From contig NZ_JACVOR010000001.1 in assembly GCF_018882295.1 (NCBI RefSeq), forward strand, positions 923,130 to 987,129: a stretch of DNA of 64,000 bases, written 5' to 3'. Positions 15,001 to 21,767 of this stretch are shown here, piece by piece. The DNA comes from Polynucleobacter sp. 80A-SIGWE (GTDB taxonomy: Bacteria; Pseudomonadota; Gammaproteobacteria; Burkholderiales; Burkholderiaceae). The translations under genes were made by a program, and so were the position numbers. Positions within the stretch are counted from its first letter, which is position 1. Each line of letters starts with the position of its first letter. The notes below the pieces were generated by a model. It searched no databases. It saw only the letters and a list, made by a program, of their open reading frames with translations, and was not told the origin of the DNA.

Positions 15001-18000
15001 CACCACCATGAATGGCATTACTCTTAGCGGAGTAAGCGCAGCTAATTACTATGTATCTGGCGTTGATACAGTATTAACAGCCAATATTTCGCCCGCTCCA
15101 ATTACCATTACTGCAACTAAAGCCTATGATGGAAGCAATACAGTAGCTACTGGAGACCTCTCGGTGGCTGGTGTAGCAGGCCAGACACTGACTTTGGCTG
15201 CTGGTACGGCTACCCTGAATAATCCGAACGTAGGTACAGCAGCATTAGTAAGTTTGAATGGTGCCACCTTAGCTAATGGTTCTGGTCTTAATGCCGGTAG
15301 CGCCTCAAACTACACCATTGCTAACCCTACCTTTAGTACAGTTACGATTACGCCGGCCAATATTGTTTTCACTGCAACAAATGCAGAAAAGGTTTACGAC
15401 ACAACAACCTCTATTACTGGGGCTACTACACTACCTACAGCAGCTATTTCTAGTGGAACGCTATTTACAAATGCTTCAACAGGGCTCACAGACTCAATAT
15501 CTGGCGGGTCATTTGAATACGCAACTGCAGCTGCAGGCGTTAATAAGCGGCTGAACTTAGCTGATGTCACGATTCTAAATGGCTCTACTAATGCGAGTGC
15601 AAACTACAACATTAGCTACGTTGCCAATACTGCTAGCTCTATCAGTAAGGCGCCAGTAACTATTTCTGGTTTAGCTGTCAGCAATAAAGCATATGACACG
15701 CTTACTACAGCAGAAATTTCCTTATTGGGTGCTAGCGTAACTGGTTTGATTGGTTCCGATGCTACTACTGGTGTTGCTGTCGGTGGCACAGTCACTGGCA
15801 CCTTTGCTTCTGCAAATGCGGCAAGTGGCGTTGCAGTTACTCCGGTTCTGACGGGGGTAACTTTAAGTAATCCAAACTACATCATCACAGGCGTTACTTC
15901 GGCACTAGCCGCAGATATTAACCCAGCACAAATCACGCTCACTGCCAGCAAAACCTACGATGGTAGCAATACGATTTCCACAGGTGGTTTGACTGTTGCT
16001 GGAGTGGGCGGTGAAACTTTAACCTTAAGTGCTGGTTCAGCAACCCTCAGCAATCCAAATGTGGGTAGTGCAGCATTGGTGAGTTTAAATAATGCAGTAC
16101 TGGCTGATGGTGTAAGCGGAACGATTGGTTTGGCTTCAAACTACACCATACTGAATCCAGTCATGAGCGCTGTAACTATTGCTCCAGCCATCATCACCAT
16201 CTCATCGACTGATGCGGTCAAGGTATATGACACTACAACTAGTGTTACTAATGCATCAACTATTCCAGCAGCCACCGTCTCTTCTGGCAGTCTCTTTACC
16301 AATGCGGCTACTGGCAACCCAGATAGTCTTTTGGGCGGAACGTTTAGCTATGCCGATGCAAATGCTGGTGCAGGTAATAAAACACTCAATATCAGCGGTG
16401 TATCAATTATTAACGGTAGCCTGAATGTAGGTTCTAACTACACGATTACTTACCAGGCCAATAGCACTAGCACCATCACACCCGCTCCATTGACATTCGT
16501 AGTTTCCAGTAGCTCTGGAAGCTATGGAACTGCTGCAAGCTTAGCTGGTGCTTCAGCTGTATTAAGTGGTTTTTTAAGTGCAGGGGATCAAGCAGCTATC
16601 ACGCCTTCAGTGGCGGTCTCAAGTGGTGGAAGCGTCATTACTTTGGCCAATAACACGCCCGCCGGCGTTTACCAAATGGTAGTAACTGGCATCACCGGTA
16701 CAGGCTCCTCCAATTATCAAATCGTTTCCTCTGGTAGCAATAGCGGAACGCTAACTATTAATAAGGCGCCCTTAGTGATTACGGCTGACGCCCAGTCAAC
16801 TACCTACGGTACATCCCTTGGATTAGGAACTACTGCCTTTACTTACGGCAGCTTAGTCAGTGGGGATACGGTCGATAACGTCATCTTAACTAGTGTCATT
16901 GGCAATGCTGTCGGTAGTGCTACTGTGCCTGGGACTGCCTATGCTGGTACATATTCAATTGCTCCTAGCGCTGCATCTGGTACCGGTATCGGTAATTACG
17001 ATATTACCTATCAGCCTGGAGTGCTCACAATTGCTAGGAAGGCAATCAATGTGGTTGCCGATAATGCAACCATGGTTTATGCCGACAGTGCATTACCATC
17101 TTTAACATATCAAGCTGTTGTAGGGTTGGTCAACGGCGATACCTTGTCTGGTAATTTAGCAACTACTGCCACACCATTCAACGGAACACCGGGTTCGGCT
17201 TCCATTGTTAGGGTAGGAGGGTATGCGATTACTCAGGGTACTTTAACTGGCGGTAGCAATTACACCATCAGCTTTACTCAAGGCGCCTTAACCATTTCAC
17301 CACGAGATATAACGGTTACTGCAGCAGACCAAAATACAGTCTATGGAACCCCATTGGTTTTGCTCCAAAATCAATTGACTACGGCTAATCCACTAAATTC
17401 ATTAGATCCACTTAAGGGATTAAGAAACGGCGATAGCATTAGTGCTGCAACTATTACTTATTCAGGTACCGCAATCGTTCCTGCAAATTTAAACGCGGGC
17501 GCCTACACCCAGAGCCTCGATATAAGTAGTGCTACAGGCACCGGCCTCTCTAACTACAGCATTACCTATGCACCAGGCAATCTGATTGTTGCTAAAAAAG
17601 AATTAAAGGTAAGCGCGGTTACTGATGCTAAATTTGTAACTACTGCAGATAATATTGGATATGCAGGCGTCTTATATTCCGGCTTTGTTAATGGGGATAC
17701 CGCAGCGAGCTTAACTTCACAAGCTACTGTTTCTGCAGATAGGGTTGCGGCAAACTTAACCTATATCCCTCCAACGGGAGCTTCTAGTATTGGGTTACTC
17801 CCAACCTCATCCACTGAGCCTGCGGGCACCTATGTTGATGCATTAGTGGCTTCAGGTGCAGCTTCTACTAACTACAGCTTTACATATACCAAGGGTAATT
17901 TGATTGTGGTGCCTGCCGATGGATTGATTGTTAGGGCAGGCAATCAGTCAATAGTTTATGGCGGTACGCCTTCCTATGCGAGCGTCACTGCTGAGTATCT

Positions 18001-20317
18001 ATTGGGAGGGGCTGTGACACCTATAGCCTTGACCAGCACGCCTGTTAGCAACGCTATTTCGATAACGGATGGTGCTGGTGCAGTTGTTACTGGAAACATT
18101 AACCCCGCCAATCCTGCATTAAGTAGTTCTAATAATATAAAAGTAGGTAACTACAACCTTGTATTAGAAAACTTCTACAGTCAAAGTCAAAACTTCAATT
18201 CGATGACAGTGGTTGGAGGATTGACCGTTACACCAAAACCGGTATCTATGGCATCTTTAGGTATTGCGCCCCCAAGTAAGGTTTATGACGGCAACACCAA
18301 TATGACTAGTGTGCCGTTATCTGCATCGCCAACTGCATTAATCTCTGGCGACTCAATTTCCGTGGTTGGTGCAGGCAGCTTCGATTCTAAAAACGTTGCT
18401 GTTGGTTCAGCGGGATACAACGTTGTAGCCTCTCTTGAAGGCGGCGATGCAAGCAACTATGTTATTTCAGGAAGCCCAATTAAATCTGGTAGCAACGGCA
18501 CGATTTCTCAATTAGATTCAGTTACTTTTACTGGTGCTTCGGGTGGATTGTGGTCAAACCCATCCAACTGGACGACTACTGGCACTACTAACGTAGGCGC
18601 AATCCCGGATTTATCCAACGTGGCTAATGTGATCCTGCCATCCGGTTACAGTGTGATTTATGACGATTCGGTACAAGGTCCCGTTACCTCGGGTGTGTCT
18701 AATAGCGGCAATCTCACTTTCAATTTGAGTTCTGCAACTACGATAGGAATGCCGATTAGTGGAGCAGGTAATGTCACGATTTCAGGCGCAGGTGCAATTA
18801 CGCTGACTGGCGATAGTTCGTTTACTGGTGGCATCAACTTAGGTGCTGGCAACACTTTGATTGCTGGATCAAATAATGCATTAGGCTCTGGCCTCATTAA
18901 TTCAGCTGGAACTACAGCGAGCCCGGCTAATTTCTCAACTTCATCAGGCATCACTATGCCTACTCTGAATATCGTCGGTGGCACAACAGCGATCTTGAGT
19001 GATATCACTACAAGCGGCGCGCAAAGCTACAGCGGTAATTTGATTATTGGAAGTTCTGGCACAGGCACTACGACATTGCAAAGCTCTAATGCCAATATCT
19101 TGCTTGATGCGACGATAAATGGGGCGGTTAATAAGACTGAGTCTTTTGTAATCAATGCAGGATCAGGCGTGGTTACCTTGGGTAACTCCATTGGTGAGAA
19201 TGCACGTTTAAATAACCTAACAGTAACTGGGTCTCGAATTTATATCTTGGCAGATATCATTACCGGAATTGCCCAGACCTATAACGGAGCCGTATATATT
19301 GGCGATGCTAGCTATTTAGGTCGAACCCCTACAGTGGGCTTCTTATTCACCGATAATTACAAAGGCTACTTCCAGTATGTTGCCGGTACAGGTGTGAGAT
19401 CAAGCACCATCAGCTATTTAAATCTCAATCCAATCTACGTACGGACGATGATTTCTGAGGATCCGAGTGTTACCTATAACGGTACAGTGAATGACACTGT
19501 AGCTGACACGCACACACTGCTAGTTGCTGCTATTGCACCAGCAGTGATTCCTTATGGCAGTGGATATGCAGCTGTAAATGCGGGTGCATCAATCAACTTC
19601 AATGCTGCAGTCGGTGCTACTGCGCCTTTATATAGCTTGAATGCCCAGACTGTAGTGAGTAATACACAAGCAAATGCCTCTACGAGTTATATCGGTACAG
19701 TAAGCCTTGCTGATAGCGTGAGAACTTATTCTGACCAAACTTATCGGGCTAACTTAATGAGCGCGGAATCAAGCGCTAGCCCAGGGACTGTTACTTTCTC
19801 CGTATGGGATCCTGCGGCTAGCGTTAATTTCAATTTGCCGGAACAAACTGTTGCCAATAGCGGCTGCTCAGGTAATTGTGGTCAGCTGAATTTGCAAAAC
19901 CCAAATAGCTCTGATGCATTGACGGTCAATGGCGTAAGCAACTTTGCATTGGATGCTAACTTAACCGGGGTAAATAACTGGGGCAGTCAGTTTGTTCAGA
20001 ATGAGGCTTTAGGCTACATTCCTCCGGTCGTTGTGCCGCCCGTTACGATAGTCCGTACCCCATTTATTCCGACAGTGAATGGCGGCATGTTGCGAGAGGC
20101 TCTAGATTTCCACGCCGATCAAGTTCAGATGACAGTGGATGCAAAAATCCTGGCGGGTGGCGTAACTGTTTCCTCGCCTGAGGAGATTACTCAAGTAGCG
20201 AGATCAGTAATTGCTTCTACAGTAACCAAGGGCACAAAAGCTACTTTAAATTCTGCAGGAGCCGCTGTGATCTGCAGTGTTGACGAGAAGGGTGATTCCT
20301 ATTGTGGGGAAGACTAA
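2..20317 (+). CDS. Giant MBG/YDG-repeat surface adhesin, 5' end outside window
   Basis: The reading frame is open from base 2, so the annotated TTG at 59 is not the true start and the secretion signal lies outside the window. Residue numbers here count from base 59. Residues about 1-450 and 700-1000 are autotransporter-type beta-strand repeats (LTLSNANTYxGGT pattern). Two glycine-rich domains sit at about 457-690 and 1013-1215. Repeats of about 218 residues fill about 2160-3290. Many MBG/YDG domains (YGT, YDG, YDT motifs) fill about 3540-6155, followed by more beta-strand repeats to about 6300. The C-terminus has no beta-barrel. It ends in a tail with two Cys ten residues apart. This fits a secreted filamentous beta-helix adhesin, probably a TpsA-type exoprotein, but the transport route cannot be seen. 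No partner transporter lies beside it. It converges on the next gene with an 18-bp gap. Confidence 0.85.
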   Translation, partial: VAGSTALTINGASQTGTVALAGANTYSGATTITGGTLAITGSGRLTSSTTAGTYASNIINAGTFQYSSSAAQILSGIISGVGSLIKDTSSSSLTLSNANTYGGGTSVQYGTVKAGDAASFGTGTITVGANANSLGTIDLNGKAISNDLVLNGGSIAGAVTNSSATAATASGAVTIGSATSIDGANALSFTGIVSAGSNGIAFVGAGTYSMNNSSNTLATIATSSTPVAGLTIANSSTLTIGSVTVNGTIYSGLAVAGNLTINAPLNINGNITTGGTQTYNGVVNITGTSVLATYTGGTGTTQANKAVSFASTVNGAGALTITNGSATTTFGGEVGGTTALASLNITGTGTTSLAGSVTTTGVQSYGGNVVLRADNVQLNTTNSAVTITGIVSATSIAGETVYQNYLQLFADGTYSYSGSTPTAASTNSASPTSTAVGSLYATSSLAGSAACGGAGSPACFTFTWTPNASTTNSGYFIAGGGGAGGFDTGGGGGGGGVLTGSQDFSSGVSYSILVGRGGAGGTGIISGSGGSSVGMNGGTGGRTSLAGTGLTTIIALGGGGGGGRIAAGSNGASGGGASGSAAAGTGAVGQGNNGGLSGTTGAYAADIGGGGGGAGAAASSQNGGAGIASSINGSLVWYGAGAGGGSFSGAGGLGGSVSAGNGGSNTALPGAGTAATGSGGGGGGLANGYSTGGAGGSGTAIFGYGASLTPSAGNSLTINSGSAAATISGGASNLVNLTINSSSASSVITGAVTGPTNLVKTCTGTCSAATVTSSNRNTVNGTLTLVANNTYTGTTTITSGTIQVGNNSTTGSLGTGALTNNGNLAFYKSSAVRYSTTLTGTGSVSQNGSGVLTLSGNNDYQGGTFIADSRKVIVTSANALGGANSGLVTIGASGILDLQFAGTVSIGSLYMNTGSTIINSANTSNLVVSGVSTLLGSVTTVGTQTYTGAATINGATTLSTSNAAVNFGSTISSGVTIARALQLLGGGSYQYGVGSVATVGASAVTLTDGATLSYAGGVYSWTPSANTTADYLVVAGGGGGSRGVNAVNWGPGAGGGQVVTGSNVWVAGTTYAITVGAGGATPATAGGSANTTAARANTNYDGGAGGSSAISGSGLTTITALGGAGSNHNSAIGATSGSGQLGANGTTSIGGVAAGAGGGSGGPGVGLTAGPGVVSAITGTSTEYGIGGCGMNGTACANGTPAANTGRGASDISGGVAPAGGSGVVAISIARDFVPQSLTINSGTAAVTLTNNVADVSLAINSTSASSAISGVVSGAVSITYNSAATYNASSSGVLTISNANTYSGGTNVASSRVVLGNNAALGTGLVTVGSAATSLATVDTKGYSVSNNFKIYGGAAVGAIINSSTTSASTVSGTVTLDTSAASLGGAGTLILSGVVNDNAKGIAFVGSGNFTLSNTANSIATIATIGSASSIGSLTVVDNTNLTIGSVTVNSVAYTGIKSSGAVSITATASSTASAAITSTVATSATGNITFIANSTAGNGIDYSGVSGTINGAAVVLTGTSTTGIAVKAIGTITANSLTVTGTGTTAATVVSLGAMTINTGDLIVTGNNAAAGTNTGITQTGAIADNANGGNISFISNNDITQSGTITLAANTSGNASTILYDNRYGDKTSVLMIGTLTNTGSSSPVNYSILASGGAIDPVVSVSGYIVLDNTFGCTGSGCTPVSGFITLANAATYATSIAGVTTNGALTAGTYITLKGISSGGIGVALGGAVNANGGDLTIIGSSTDAGSRAIDIPAGSSLYAPAGNIIITATKSTATTVSVINSTGTSTAAPNTISASGYIQITGYAPSSSTAIAYFSYTTLAAGGDITVSVAGGGGASYGAVHFTNSPIYAGGNLTIQGASVGADNTKTNTAASGFLTGATNTNLVASSLADATIVSGNLTGGSVPGSIVATHVAQVTGSSSQWLLGFSDATNTKMVLVTLSLSGNTVMATPTLAGYVTTTAFNGYAGSSAQKLNTAWLVKTNMTVDVTSAGSPGYGVSNLVFNGYQSTGNAVGVTGSAVTSSGSAVYIGNSSATAIASGKVNAGSYSGTTAAGNIWIAGSSTGSTLNIIENESVMTSTGGAIRLIGVVSGSGSAAVALRATSKLITQNASNGNIDILASSTNATSGIGIYMNGNGTVTTPSIIDAAKNLNIVTYAAGAASTYGLQTVSYVLFKSTGDMLISASTPTGTNSYAIDLTNSILKSGGTLTMQGASTATLSGENGGLVGATISGVASTVAGSAVNAGLQHGIRINGTTTLTYSATTYSNVVAAGNVWIAAQSPSATGGYYGLDIYSSITSTSGGITLIGTTSGSYGVGVMLRTNADLIAQNTSSGNINILGTATNTTASYGVYIVGGSGTATPHIFDAGKDLNIVGYALGATGTYGIYSSTYGLFKAVGNILVSASTPNGADTYGIYLLNTMLQANGTITMQGATTSTLINANGSSNSSGIASVATTVQGSAVNGGKQYAIYINGTGTVTYNNVVYSNILAGGDIWIAAATNGATGGYYGLFNYSSIKSVNGNITLIGTTSGNAGMGVSLQTNADVIAGTASGQLYVANTSGTALTAPAMISNTGFGTLVGQISGTTLPSLNAATLAGYNISYQGGATTSGARAATDIVLHSTSPTSASYLIGVRDTPTSGTVYTKMEMVTLTLIGNNVYASVQTAKYNATALSTGTSANILGGTTNLVSLWNAGTIGTTSNAKSATGYGAANLGFTGATISATSAATGDIRIYGTNTNATGGDGVNLINGGSAAAPHIIDAAKTLSIVGYANGITGANAVYMNNFGIFKSGGDMLISGSTPNGTNNYAIYLNGVALNSGGTLTMQGATTSTLSAQNGGLVGTTIASVATTVAGAAVNAGTQHGIYMNGNTAVTYNAVNYSDALAAGNIWMAASSGTSNAAYYGINNYSSLTSTGGSITLIGSTGGYGVNGGMGVSLQATAHVIAQNATNGYIYIYGTNTSTSGGDGVNVVGNTLASPHIFDAAKTITISGYANGTSSANSIYVNNYTLFKSGGDMTFSGSTPRGTNSYGMYLNNVVMNSAGALTLQGATTSSITNANGSSGGQTISNVATGVLGSAVNGGAQHAIYFGASTTFTYNATSYTGVVAAGNIWVVGSTATTAGYHGVQMRGTPITSTGGSIVITGVTSGYGGIGVYFLGADSNVVAQSGNITISASSLSSTNGHGLYIVGSTQASPQAFIAGGTLTISAFSSGSNNENYYLMNIDTYTLFKSGGDMVFALNSPYKASVATWNVRFINTVISSGGNLNFQGSVLSALSAQNGGASGTTIANVATSAANTRINHGANYGMLFNSNVSVTYGSPTVTYSGIVAAGNIWIGSLTTSGVQAFYNNSNITSTAGTITIWGTVTAANATGIQLNSGVINSAGLLTLTGTATGTSATIVNKGVYIASTASLTSAGGISIVSTGLTGGANAVVDLNGAITNTGTTGTGISISSTADTSTAAITNSGTNGVRITGGFGIAAGTTTGGNITGLGTITNTGGVVALSMAQPGATAYTIEGKVGVTSSNASMANIRYSNVGGTFTTPSAYVSGNYIDYRSGTTAYTISVALSANYSQAYGTAYNSSTATTWLQNNATVTLSATPFGVSTASVKAGLTFNSTIGNPAVNANIVQTGTVIKTGSILSADGVTVTVSGAPTYTITKAALTIANNASTTTYNATSTYTGLVNTAGYTVTGLVTSIGGINTGDAITSVTQAIKAGSTVGSGSAITGTTIAQNGSFNTTPSLAVGSGLSNYNITYTGVASTVSKALLTITAATDSKSYGATTTNAGLVYTTASATATSPATNGTGYSITSGSLLGSDTLTGLTLTSTGGVATAAVMSGASAASYSIVPSAASGTGLSNYTITYANGAMSVSARALTVTADNQTATYGTAFNVGSGKTAFTSSGLQNGETIGSITTASTGSSTTAVVGSYALVPSLATGGTFTSSNYAITYANGTLTVGGKGLTITATQQSGTYGTAFNLGASAYSSSGLMPGDSISGVTLLYSNGATVSPTVNAGTYTGAIVPSSATGTGLSNYTITYTNGNLVMGKATLTVTPNTQSTTYDGTTLNNATYSQAIGNYTVSGYKNSDNATSAPVTLAGIMGFNGSTTTVVQNAGSYALTAGTLAGTSTNNNYLVSFANSNSNAYVIDKATVTLTASKTYDGAVTFATGTLGTTLSVATGISGQTLTLTGSADANSANVTGVTTLPTAGLALGNCTGVGCVGSANNYQLPVATSSVSISPKAITVSLLSQSKTYDGSTSATLIAGSSVSAGDYVLGGFVNSEGAYVTKATATYNSANASLSGLSSVAGTVSTALVASDYTAKAGTLLSNYTLPSTASGVASIAKAVLVLTANDAAKFVGQIDPPSFNSSVSGLVGGDTTAVLNNLSVTRSNPGTNSAGYVDSLVPSATAANYTINPVNGVFTVVAQGQLLIRVGNSTSIYGTLSGTANLSTVANVTASYCNIGSSCGVGDIVNLNMTAPTGTSVTWTAMDTQSPQGKYTFDVDATVPANSSSGAGYLKVGSYAVTPSNSVTTVNGFNTNYSIAYPVLVTAGTVTVTPLTLTISPSGGVAPTKQYDTTATLSGAALTPTNKIGIDAINIVGYGSYGSANAGATTYNINNIVLSGADAANYSVAGVTTSGSTTISQAPVTVSGLSAANKVYDANTTAVLSGAGATVIGLLGGDTAAVSGTVAGTFSQADVGTGLTVTPVLGVQGLALDNSNYYISGVTSSLTANITAAPVTVTAAKIYDGSNLVANAGLTVTGISGQTLVLSSGTGTLSNPNVGSATLVALNNAALGNGTGTASNYTLINPSFSTVTITPAVITVAPTAAIKVYDTNTSVSGATTAPGLTLVSGTLYYNAANSANASTNVVLDSLSGGIFTYDNANAGSNKTLSVNNIGVLSGSSSVTGNYTVTYNTSSTSTITKAPLTISGLTAANRLYDASRVATITGSPVAVGVLTNTSNIQDVITASIASTGPTGTFSQADVGASLVVTPGTTTSGGYTTMNGITLSGVSAANYYVSGVDTVLTANISPAPITITATKAYDGSNTVATGDLSVAGVAGQTLTLAAGTATLNNPNVGTAALVSLNGATLANGSGLNAGSASNYTIANPTFSTVTITPANIVFTATNAEKVYDTTTSITGATTLPTAAISSGTLFTNASTGLTDSISGGSFEYATAAAGVNKRLNLADVTILNGSTNASANYNISYVANTASSISKAPVTISGLAVSNKAYDTLTTAEISLLGASVTGLIGSDATTGVAVGGTVTGTFASANAASGVAVTPVLTGVTLSNPNYIITGVTSALAADINPAQITLTASKTYDGSNTISTGGLTVAGVGGETLTLSAGSATLSNPNVGSAALVSLNNAVLADGVSGTIGLASNYTILNPVMSAVTIAPAIITISSTDAVKVYDTTTSVTNASTIPAATVSSGSLFTNAATGNPDSLLGGTFSYADANAGAGNKTLNISGVSIINGSLNVGSNYTITYQANSTSTITPAPLTFVVSSSSGSYGTAASLAGASAVLSGFLSAGDQAAITPSVAVSSGGSVITLANNTPAGVYQMVVTGITGTGSSNYQIVSSGSNSGTLTINKAPLVITADAQSTTYGTSLGLGTTAFTYGSLVSGDTVDNVILTSVIGNAVGSATVPGTAYAGTYSIAPSAASGTGIGNYDITYQPGVLTIARKAINVVADNATMVYADSALPSLTYQAVVGLVNGDTLSGNLATTATPFNGTPGSASIVRVGGYAITQGTLTGGSNYTISFTQGALTISPRDITVTAADQNTVYGTPLVLLQNQLTTANPLNSLDPLKGLRNGDSISAATITYSGTAIVPANLNAGAYTQSLDISSATGTGLSNYSITYAPGNLIVAKKELKVSAVTDAKFVTTADNIGYAGVLYSGFVNGDTAASLTSQATVSADRVAANLTYIPPTGASSIGLLPTSSTEPAGTYVDALVASGAASTNYSFTYTKGNLIVVPADGLIVRAGNQSIVYGGTPSYASVTAEYLLGGAVTPIALTSTPVSNAISITDGAGAVVTGNINPANPALSSSNNIKVGNYNLVLENFYSQSQNFNSMTVVGGLTVTPKPVSMASLGIAPPSKVYDGNTNMTSVPLSASPTALISGDSISVVGAGSFDSKNVAVGSAGYNVVASLEGGDASNYVISGSPIKSGSNGTISQLDSVTFTGASGGLWSNPSNWTTTGTTNVGAIPDLSNVANVILPSGYSVIYDDSVQGPVTSGVSNSGNLTFNLSSATTIGMPISGAGNVTISGAGAITLTGDSSFTGGINLGAGNTLIAGSNNALGSGLINSAGTTASPANFSTSSGITMPTLNIVGGTTAILSDITTSGAQSYSGNLIIGSSGTGTTTLQSSNANILLDATINGAVNKTESFVINAGSGVVTLGNSIGENARLNNLTVTGSRIYILADIITGIAQTYNGAVYIGDASYLGRTPTVGFLFTDNYKGYFQYVAGTGVRSSTISYLNLNPIYVRTMISEDPSVTYNGTVNDTVADTHTLLVAAIAPAVIPYGSGYAAVNAGASINFNAAVGATAPLYSLNAQTVVSNTQANASTSYIGTVSLADSVRTYSDQTYRANLMSAESSASPGTVTFSVWDPAASVNFNLPEQTVANSGCSGNCGQLNLQNPNSSDALTVNGVSNFALDANLTGVNNWGSQFVQNEALGYIPPVVVPPVTIVRTPFIPTVNGGMLREALDFHADQVQMTVDAKILAGGVTVSSPEEITQVARSVIASTVTKGTKATLNSAGAAVICSVDEKGDSYCGED

Positions 20318-20335
20318 GGATGGCCTCCAAAAACT

Positions 20336-21721
20336 TTAGAACGGCAGCTTCGCTTCTGGCTTAGCAGCTAGCAGGACCGCCTTAAACTCTGCCTGAATCC
20401 GCTTAATCGCCTCTTCACTATCAGCCTCAAAGCGCATCACAACCACTGGGGTGGTATTGGATGGTCTAGCTAGACCAAAACCATCGGCATATTCAACGCG
20501 TACACCATCAATCGTATTAATGGATTCGGAAGTAGGGAACTTGGCATTTGCCTTAACAGTCTCTAGGATAGCGAATGGTTCACCTTCAGCGCAAGCGAGC
20601 TGTAACTCTGGAGTGCAGATCGCATTAGGTAAGTTATTGAGGGTGTCGCTCGGATTCTTCTCTTTACTGAGGATCTCAAGTAAGCGTGCGCCGGTATAGA
20701 GGCCGTCATCAAACCCAAACCAGCGATCCTTAAAGAAGATATGACCACTCATCTCACCAGCGAGTGGGGCACCAGTTTCTTTTAACTTTGCTTTGACTAA
20801 AGAGTGACCAGTTTTCCACATGATAGGTTCGCCACCATGCTCTTTTACGTAGGTTGCTAGATTACGAGTGCATTTCACATCGTAAATAATTTGACCACCT
20901 GGATTGCGGGAGAGAACATCTTTAGCAAAGAGCATCATTTGACGGTCAGGGAAGATCACCTGACCATCTTTAGTGACTACACCTAAACGATCGGCATCGC
21001 CATCGAAGGCAAGGCCTAATTCATTATCGGTAGTCTGCAGGTTCTTGATGAGGTCTTGTAAGTTCTCAATATGGGCTGGATCTGGATGGTGATTTGGAAA
21101 ATGACCATCGACTTCGCAGAACAGTTCTTGAACTTCACAACCTAGAGCTCTAAATAACTTGCCCGCAAATGCGCCACCAACACCATTACCGCAATCTACG
21201 GCTATCTTCATGGGGCGAGCTAGCTTCACATCTCCAACGATATAGTTGATGTACATCGGGAAAATATCAAAAGTACTTCTTGTTCCTTGGCCGGTAGCAA
21301 ACTTCTTGGCTTCAATGCGCTTACGCAAATCCTGAATCTGCTCGCCATAAATAGCCGATGTACCCAAAACCATTTTGAAGCCGTTGTAGTTCGGGGGATT
21401 GTGGCTACCAGTAATCATGATGCCGGACTTCGGTGTCTTGCCATCAATGGTGTGATTGGTAGCAAAGTAGACCATCGGCGTTGCCACCATACCCAAATCA
21501 ATCACATTGATACCGGTAGAGAGTAAGCCTTCTGTTAACGCTTCGATCAAGCTAGGTCCAGATAAGCGGCCATCGCGACCGATGACGATATCGGTTTCAC
21601 CAAGCTCACGCATCTCCGTACCAAATGCTTGACCAATCAGTTTGGCGATAGAGGGATCTAAGGTCTCATCAATAATGCCGCGGATGTCATAAGCTTTAAA
21701 AATGGATGGAGACAATTGCAT
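20336..21721 (-). CDS. Phosphomannomutase/phosphoglucomutase (461 aa)
   Basis: Alpha-D-phosphohexomutase that interconverts the 6-phosphates and 1-phosphates of mannose or glucose in the cytoplasm, feeding nucleotide sugars for surface polysaccharide. The protein shows the four-domain PMM/PGM layout. The phosphoserine loop TGSHNPP has its catalytic Ser at about residue 106. The metal loop DGDADR has Asp 240, 242 and 244. The sugar-binding loop GEMSGH is at 322-327, and the phosphate loop RPSNTTP is near the C-terminus. Length and an N-terminus with KAYDIRG match AlgC/ManB-type enzymes, so ATG at 21721 is a sound start. It lies 46 bp downstream of pgi on the same strand and is probably co-transcribed with it. 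Whether mannose or glucose is the main substrate cannot be told from sequence. Confidence 0.93.
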   Translation of the reverse strand: MQLSPSIFKAYDIRGIIDETLDPSIAKLIGQAFGTEMRELGETDIVIGRDGRLSGPSLIEALTEGLLSTGINVIDLGMVATPMVYFATNHTIDGKTPKSGIMITGSHNPPNYNGFKMVLGTSAIYGEQIQDLRKRIEAKKFATGQGTRSTFDIFPMYINYIVGDVKLARPMKIAVDCGNGVGGAFAGKLFRALGCEVQELFCEVDGHFPNHHPDPAHIENLQDLIKNLQTTDNELGLAFDGDADRLGVVTKDGQVIFPDRQMMLFAKDVLSRNPGGQIIYDVKCTRNLATYVKEHGGEPIMWKTGHSLVKAKLKETGAPLAGEMSGHIFFKDRWFGFDDGLYTGARLLEILSKEKNPSDTLNNLPNAICTPELQLACAEGEPFAILETVKANAKFPTSESINTIDGVRVEYADGFGLARPSNTTPVVVMRFEADSEEAIKRIQAEFKAVLLAAKPEAKLPF

Positions 21722-21767
21722 TACAGATCCTTCAGTAAAAACACCCGCTAATTACAAGGGGTGATAA

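Noticed and set aside
10000..18500. Periodic repeats that might suggest a CRISPR or satellite array
   Set aside because: Period and divergence follow protein domains (MBG/YDG) in an intact frame; there are no short identical repeats with unique spacers.
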